11,196 nt of DNA from Burkholderiaceae bacterium (GTDB taxonomy: Bacteria > Pseudomonadota > Gammaproteobacteria > Burkholderiales > Burkholderiaceae). The position numbers and the translations under genes were made by a program. Shown here one piece after another: positions 7,174 to 11,196 of this stretch (positions are counted from its first letter, which is position 1; every line of letters begins with the position of its first letter). The notes under the pieces are model-generated. The model did not search any database and had not been told where the DNA came from. It was given only the letters and a program-made list of their open reading frames with translations. The DNA lies in assembly GCA_947372155.1 (NCBI GenBank), contig CANBSM010000034.1, forward strand, positions 1 through 11,196, given 5' to 3'.

Positions 7174-7581
7174 ATGCATTATTTAACGAACTTAATTAGC
7201 CACTCCATGAGTCAAAGCCAAGCCTTGATCAGCGTTTTAATGGTTTTTGGACTGTTTGGACTGAACTCAGCCCAAGCTCAGAATACCAGCCAAGCGCTGA
7301 GTCAATCGGAATTAAATCGCATTAATAGCCAGCCAATAGCCCCAACAGTTAGCGCCACTGGTGCTCTCAATACTCCAGAGCCACGTAAGCCCAACTATCA
7401 GTACAAAGATAAAAATGGCACTACGGTTACCGAATATAAAGATGTGAATTCACCAACGCAGGTTGACGTGAAGACGCCTTACACCAGCTATGAGATGGCA
7501 CCACCCACATCAGTGATGCCTGGACCTCCAAAAGAAACTGATCTGATTAGCGTTCCCAGCATCAGCATTCCACTTAGATAA
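7174..7581 (+). CDS. Small exported protein, DUF2782-like
   Basis: This 135-residue protein has an N-terminal signal peptide: a hydrophobic core at about 18-30 (ISVLMVFGLFGL) and a likely signal peptidase I site after AQA (33-35). The region before the core has no Lys or Arg, which is unusual for a signal peptide. The mature part is rich in Pro, Thr and Ser and is probably extended up to about residue 70. The segment at 75-110, with GTTVTEYKD, VDVKTPY and SYEMAPP, resembles the DUF2782 pattern of an acidic-Tyr strand, a V-K-x-P strand and a Tyr-rich end. DUF2782 genes lie between polA and thrB in Pseudomonas, which matches the position here. The function is unknown and the protein should be periplasmic. 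It is divergent from polA and ends 21 bases before thrB, so it is probably in one operon with it. The family assignment is from recall of the pattern and synteny, not a search. Confidence 0.6.
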   Translation: MHYLTNLISHSMSQSQALISVLMVFGLFGLNSAQAQNTSQALSQSELNRINSQPIAPTVSATGALNTPEPRKPNYQYKDKNGTTVTEYKDVNSPTQVDVKTPYTSYEMAPPTSVMPGPPKETDLISVPSISIPLR

Positions 7582-7602
7582 ATTTTTAAATCAATTTAGT
7601 TT

Positions 7603-8577
7603 ATGGCCGTATTTACTCCGATTGAGATTGAGGATATTTCTCAATGGATTACTCAAGACTTTGACATCGGCCAAGCCAATGCAATCCGTGGCATTCATGG
7701 TGGTATCGAGAACTCCAACTTTTTCTTAGATACCATCAAGGATGGCAAAAAACAGGAATATGTTTTAACGATCTTTGAAAGACTATCTGCACAGCAGCTC
7801 CCTTTCTATTTAGAGTTAATGCACCACCTAGCAAACAAAGGTGTACCTGTTCCTAAGCCCATTGAGAACAAGCAGGGAGAAATTCTATTTACCCTCAAGG
7901 GCAAGCCAGCAGCCATTGTTACGAAGTTGCCTGGCCTTTCCAGGATGCAACCAGAAGCAAATCATTGTGCCCTTGTTGGTGAGATGCTGGCTAAGATGCA
8001 TTTGGCCGGAAAAGATTTCCCAAAGAGCCAGGAAAATCTTCGTAGTCTTGCTTGGTGGCAAAAAACAATTCCCCAAATATTGCAACATTTAAATACATCG
8101 CAAAAAGAACTCATTACCCATGAGCTAAAAACTCAAGAAGATTTCTTTTCCTCTGGCACCTATGATGGCTTGCCACAAGGTGCTAGTCATTGCGATCTAT
8201 TTCGTGACAATGTCTTATTCGATCCAAAAGGAACGGACACATCTGACGATCAATTGGGCGGCTTCTTTGATTTCTATTTTGCTGGCACTGATAAATGGTT
8301 ATTTGATATTGCAGTGACTGCTAATGATTGGTGTCTTGCCGCTAATAAACAAGATTTAGATCCTGCGTGCTTGAATGCTTTTATGCAAGCCTACCAGCGG
8401 GTTCGCCCCCTCACCAAAGAAGAGCAAGCCAGCTGGCCACTCATGCTTCGTGCCGCAGCCTTACGCTTCTGGGTGTCCAGGCTGTGGGATTTCTTCTTGC
8501 CCCGTGATGCGCAAATGCTAACCCCTCATGACCCTACACACTTTGAACGCATTCTTTTAAGTCGTCGCTCACTATGA
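7603..8577 (+). CDS. thrB: Homoserine kinase, choline-kinase-like (type II ThrB)
   Basis: This 324-residue cytoplasmic enzyme phosphorylates homoserine with ATP to O-phosphohomoserine, the step before threonine synthase. It belongs to the APH/choline-kinase fold used in Pseudomonas and Burkholderiales, not the GHMP fold of E. coli ThrB. Seen here are the typical beginning MAVFTP, a nucleotide-loop region GGIENSNF at 33-40, the catalytic loop H-C-D-L-F-R-D-N (His196, Asp198, Asn203), and the metal-binding Asp223 in FFDFYFAG. A C-terminal FWVSRLWDF segment (289-298) is typical of the family. Length is normal. The ATG at 7603 is preceded only by an A/T-rich stretch with no Shine-Dalgarno, so initiation may depend on coupling to the upstream gene or on ribosomal protein S1. 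Other threonine genes are absent from the window. The stop overlaps the start of the next gene by 4 bases (ATGA), implying coupled translation. Confidence 0.94.
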   Translation: MAVFTPIEIEDISQWITQDFDIGQANAIRGIHGGIENSNFFLDTIKDGKKQEYVLTIFERLSAQQLPFYLELMHHLANKGVPVPKPIENKQGEILFTLKGKPAAIVTKLPGLSRMQPEANHCALVGEMLAKMHLAGKDFPKSQENLRSLAWWQKTIPQILQHLNTSQKELITHELKTQEDFFSSGTYDGLPQGASHCDLFRDNVLFDPKGTDTSDDQLGGFFDFYFAGTDKWLFDIAVTANDWCLAANKQDLDPACLNAFMQAYQRVRPLTKEEQASWPLMLRAAALRFWVSRLWDFFLPRDAQMLTPHDPTHFERILLSRRSL

Positions 8578-9353
8578 AACTCAATTCCGTAGCACCCAAA
8601 GAAGGTTATACCTGGATCAGACAAGGCATTTGGCTGTTCAAACAAAATCCTTTGGGTTTCTTGATATTGGTCTTCATGTATGTATTTGCGGCACAGCTAG
8701 CAGTCATCATTCCAGTGATCGGCGTCTTTGCAGTACTGCTACTCACACCAACCCTTTCGGTTGGCTTCATGACTGCTTGCCGTCAAGGCATTCAAAAAGA
8801 ACGTATTAGACCGATGGTCTATTTGATAGCGCTACGGTCTAGCCCTATTGTGCGAAAGAGAATTCTGCAATTAGGTCTCGTATACGCCGGCATGATTTTG
8901 TTGCTCAGCTTTATCTTAAGCCTCTTAGTTGACTTTGAACTACTGCTACCCTTGATGACAAGTGAAAAGCCCATCACACCTGAGGCGCTGCGCCAGGTTT
9001 ACTTGGTGCTTTTCTTTGGCGCAATACTCTACATACCAGTAGCGATGTTGATGTGGTTCTCCCCTGTTCTAGTTGCTTGGGCGGATATGCCAGTACCTCA
9101 AGCGCTCTTCTCTAGCTGCTTGGCATGCTGGTCTAATAAAGCAGCATTCTTTTTCTACCTCTCAATTTGGGGCGCCATTCTGATTGCCATTCCACTTATA
9201 GTGGGAATGATTTTTGATGCCATGAGTCTAGGACAATTTGCATCCTTCATCATCGCCCCCATTTCTATTGCAGGCTTGACAGTAATGCACTGCTCTTTTT
9301 ATGCAACCTGGAAGGCGTGCTTTACAGAAGGTGAAGTGGTCTTGCCTGTCTAG
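8574..9353 (+). CDS. BPSS1780-type polytopic membrane protein of unknown function
   Basis: This 259-residue inner-membrane protein has five or six hydrophobic segments, near 27-41, 43-62, 97-120, 142-168, 191-214 and 221-245. A conserved-looking soluble start, GYTWIRQGIWLFKQNPLGF (11-29), matches the beginning I associate with the BPSS1780 family, a set of uncharacterised betaproteobacterial membrane proteins found next to thrB. Basic residues RKR (94-96) precede the third segment. There is no recognisable catalytic or ligand motif, no signal peptide cleavage site and no transporter signature. The ATG overlaps the thrB stop by 4 bases, so it should be made together with ThrB. A transport role for amino acids is tempting from that context but has no direct support. 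It converges on uvrD with a 22-base gap. The identity as an integral membrane protein is firm; the family name is from recall. Confidence 0.75.
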   Translation: MKLNSVAPKEGYTWIRQGIWLFKQNPLGFLILVFMYVFAAQLAVIIPVIGVFAVLLLTPTLSVGFMTACRQGIQKERIRPMVYLIALRSSPIVRKRILQLGLVYAGMILLLSFILSLLVDFELLLPLMTSEKPITPEALRQVYLVLFFGAILYIPVAMLMWFSPVLVAWADMPVPQALFSSCLACWSNKAAFFFYLSIWGAILIAIPLIVGMIFDAMSLGQFASFIIAPISIAGLTVMHCSFYATWKACFTEGEVVLPV

Positions 9354-9375
9354 GTGACTGAACTGCATTAATCCA

Positions 9376-11196
9376 TTAGTCGATTGCAGCAAGCTTTGCA
9401 ATACTGAGTTGCAGCCACTTAATGCCGTGACGCTTGAAATTAACTTGCGCACGTGCATCAGCATCTACACCCTCTAGGCCCGTTACGCGCCCTTCACCAA
9501 ACTTCGTATGAAAGACATTCTGCCCGATGGTGAATGGGTAATTTCCGCGAGGTGGGGAAGCCAATCTTTTTACTTCCATTGAAGCTGAACCAACCCGCTT
9601 AGCCGGTCTTTGGCGATCAGAACCCGAATCAAAAAAATCATTAGATTCATATTCGCGTTGACGGGTATAGCCATCTTGCCAAGTAGATCCCGTTCTTGAG
9701 TTGCCACCACCCCAGCGTGCATCCCTTGCCTTAGGGGTGAGCCATTTCAAGGAATCGGATGGGAGCTCCTCCAGGAAGCGAGAGGGCATGTTGTAGCGCA
9801 CTTGGCCGTGCAACATACGTGATTGAGTGTGTGAGAGATATAGGCGCTCCTTGGCACGTGTAATCGCTACGTACATCAAGCGGCGCTCCTCTTCCAAGCC
9901 ATTCTGCTCGTTCACACTGTTCTCATGTGGGAATAAACCCTCCTCAAGACCGGTAATAAATACAGAAGTGAACTCCAAACCCTTGGCTGAATGCACTGTC
10001 ATTAGCTGCACCGCATCTTGCCCAGCCTGCGCTTGGTTATCACCAGCCTCTAATGAGGCATGCGATAAAAAGGCTGCCAAAGGTGAAACCTCCACAACGC
10101 CGGGGGCATTCTCACCTGGCAACATCGCAGCGGCGGCATCCTGACCATAGCCTTCCTCGGCAATAAATGCAGTGGCGGCGTTAATCAATTCTTGTAAGTT
10201 CTCTACACGATCTTGTCCCTCACGCTCTGAGAGGTAGTGTTGAATCAAGCCGCTATGCTGAATGACAAATTCAACTGTTTCTGGGAGGGTGTTATGACGA
10301 GTAGCTTCACGCATGTGATCTACCAAGCGCACAAATCCACCTAGTGAGGCTCCCGCCTTGCCATCTAACGTTGAGGCAGCAAGGTATAAAGAGCACTGCT
10401 GGGCTCTAGCAGCGTCTTGTAATGCTTCAATTGATCTTGCACCAATTCCGCGGGTTGGAAAATTCACCACTCGAGAGAATGAGGTGTCGTCATTTGGATT
10501 TTCGAGCAAGCGCAAGTAAGCTAGTGCGTGTTTAATTTCTGCACGCTCAAAAAAGCGCAAACCGCCATAAACACGATACGGTATACCCGCAGAAAATAAT
10601 GCGTGCTCAATAATGCGTGATTGAGCATTACTTCGATAAAGTAAAGCAACCTCAGTACGTTTAATGCCGCTATTGACTAAGGCCTTTATCTCATCAACCA
10701 ACCAGGCAGCTTCAGCATGATCGCTCGGCGCCTCATAAATACGGACTGGCTCGCCATGACCAGCATCGGTACGCAGGTTTTTTCCAAGGCGCTCAGAGTT
10801 ATTTGCAATGAGATGATTTGCCGTATCCAAAATATGGCCGTGTGAGCGATAGTTCTGCTCTAACTTCACCATCAATGGGTGGTATTGCTTTTCATAAAGG
10901 CGCATGTTTTGAACATCGGCGCCGCGGAAAGCATAAATGCTTTGGTCATCATCGCCCACTGCAAACACGGAACTGCTACCCATACCGCTCACATTAATAC
11001 GACTTGCGTCATGACCCGATAACAATTTGAGCCATGCATATTGCAAAGCATTGGTATCTTGGAACTCATCGATCAAAATGTGACGGAAGCGCTCTTGATA
11101 GTGAGTACGAATGGCTTCGCTATGCTTGAGTAATTCATAGCTGCGTAATAGGAGCTCGGCAAAATCAACAACACCCTCACGTTGACATTGCTCATC
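9376..11196 (-). CDS. uvrD: DNA helicase II UvrD, C-terminal portion (cut by window edge)
   Basis: The gene runs off the right edge; 606 residues are visible and roughly the first 120-180, including the Walker A motif, lie outside. The reading frame is open up to base 11196, and its first residues (EGVVDFAELLLR, about 7-18) match UvrD just before motif II. The TTG near 11074 is therefore internal, not a start. Seen in order: motif II DEFQDT (43-48), motif III GDDDQSIYAFRGA (81-93), motif IV LEQNYRS (112-118), the 2B-region GGLRFF (211-216), motif V TVHSAKGLEF (400-409) and motif VI RRLMYVAITRAKERL (438-452). After a disordered Arg/Gly/Ser-rich linker (about 490-555), a Tudor-like C-terminal domain follows with KFGEGRV and GIKWLQL (about 558-602), as in UvrD and PcrA, where it contacts RNA polymerase. 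UvrD is a 3'-5' helicase for nucleotide excision and mismatch repair. Rep is less likely because it lacks this C-terminal domain. Confidence 0.93.
   Translation of the reverse strand, partial: DEQCQREGVVDFAELLLRSYELLKHSEAIRTHYQERFRHILIDEFQDTNALQYAWLKLLSGHDASRINVSGMGSSSVFAVGDDDQSIYAFRGADVQNMRLYEKQYHPLMVKLEQNYRSHGHILDTANHLIANNSERLGKNLRTDAGHGEPVRIYEAPSDHAEAAWLVDEIKALVNSGIKRTEVALLYRSNAQSRIIEHALFSAGIPYRVYGGLRFFERAEIKHALAYLRLLENPNDDTSFSRVVNFPTRGIGARSIEALQDAARAQQCSLYLAASTLDGKAGASLGGFVRLVDHMREATRHNTLPETVEFVIQHSGLIQHYLSEREGQDRVENLQELINAATAFIAEEGYGQDAAAAMLPGENAPGVVEVSPLAAFLSHASLEAGDNQAQAGQDAVQLMTVHSAKGLEFTSVFITGLEEGLFPHENSVNEQNGLEEERRLMYVAITRAKERLYLSHTQSRMLHGQVRYNMPSRFLEELPSDSLKWLTPKARDARWGGGNSRTGSTWQDGYTRQREYESNDFFDSGSDRQRPAKRVGSASMEVKRLASPPRGNYPFTIGQNVFHTKFGEGRVTGLEGVDADARAQVNFKRHGIKWLQLSIAKLAAID

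Noticed and set aside
9354..9391. Inverted repeat CTGCA / TGCAG with inner TAAT / ATTA between the BPSS1780-type gene and uvrD, a possible bidirectional terminator.
   Set aside because: The stem is short, AT-rich and broken, the inner loop is only two bases, and there is no T-run.
11074..11076. Possible start of the helicase gene just before the DEFQDT motif.
   Set aside because: The codon is TTG, the frame stays open to the window end, and the upstream residues match UvrD; it is internal.
1..11196. Search for defence islands, transposons, prophage, tRNA genes and CRISPR arrays.
   Set aside because: No transposase, integrase, spaced repeats or tRNA-like structure was seen; codon and base use look even across the window.

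Overview
The window looks like ordinary chromosome from a betaproteobacterium of the order Burkholderiales. A small-genome freshwater lineage such as Polynucleobacter fits best. The basis is protein style, moderate GC content, tight gene packing, and gene neighbourhoods I recall from this order: a Rieske oxygenase next to xseB-ispA, and polA / DUF2782-like / thrB / BPSS1780-type membrane protein / uvrD. This placement is inference; no rRNA or other marker gene is present. I see no tRNA, rRNA, CRISPR array, insertion sequence, prophage or integration site, and no gap between genes exceeds about 165 bases.

Layout. Positions 1-383 (minus) hold the start of ispA and all of xseB, part of the common xseB-ispA-dxs isoprenoid group. 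A 162-base divergent gap with a TATAAT box and an imperfect hairpin separates them from two plus-strand genes: an orphan Rieske oxygenase alpha subunit (546-1652) and a 3-mercaptopyruvate/thiosulfate sulfurtransferase (1727-2557). These converge on a minus-strand run, read from right to left: polA (4265-7090), a Tat-exported dienelactone-hydrolase-like enzyme (3353-4228) and a ZIP-family metal transporter with a histidine-rich loop (2574-3347). The last two are only 5 bases apart.

An 83-base divergent gap upstream of polA carries an inverted repeat. It leads to a plus-strand run: a small exported DUF2782-like protein (7174-7581), homoserine kinase thrB (7603-8577) and a polytopic BPSS1780-type membrane protein (8574-9353, ATGA overlap with thrB). 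This run converges on uvrD (minus, 9376-11196), which is cut by the right window edge and lacks its N-terminal portion.

How the genes relate. Two DNA repair enzymes, Pol I and UvrD, flank a threonine-biosynthesis kinase and two envelope proteins of unknown role. The other end combines isoprenoid synthesis, the small subunit of exonuclease VII, and sulfur and metal handling. Most of this is housekeeping, and I found no clear sign of a new defence or mobile system. The points most worth a second look are the orphan Rieske oxygenase beside isoprenoid genes, the hydrolase-ZIP pair, the DUF2782-like protein, the zero-gap in-frame xseB/ispA junction, and small symmetric elements in the two divergent gaps.
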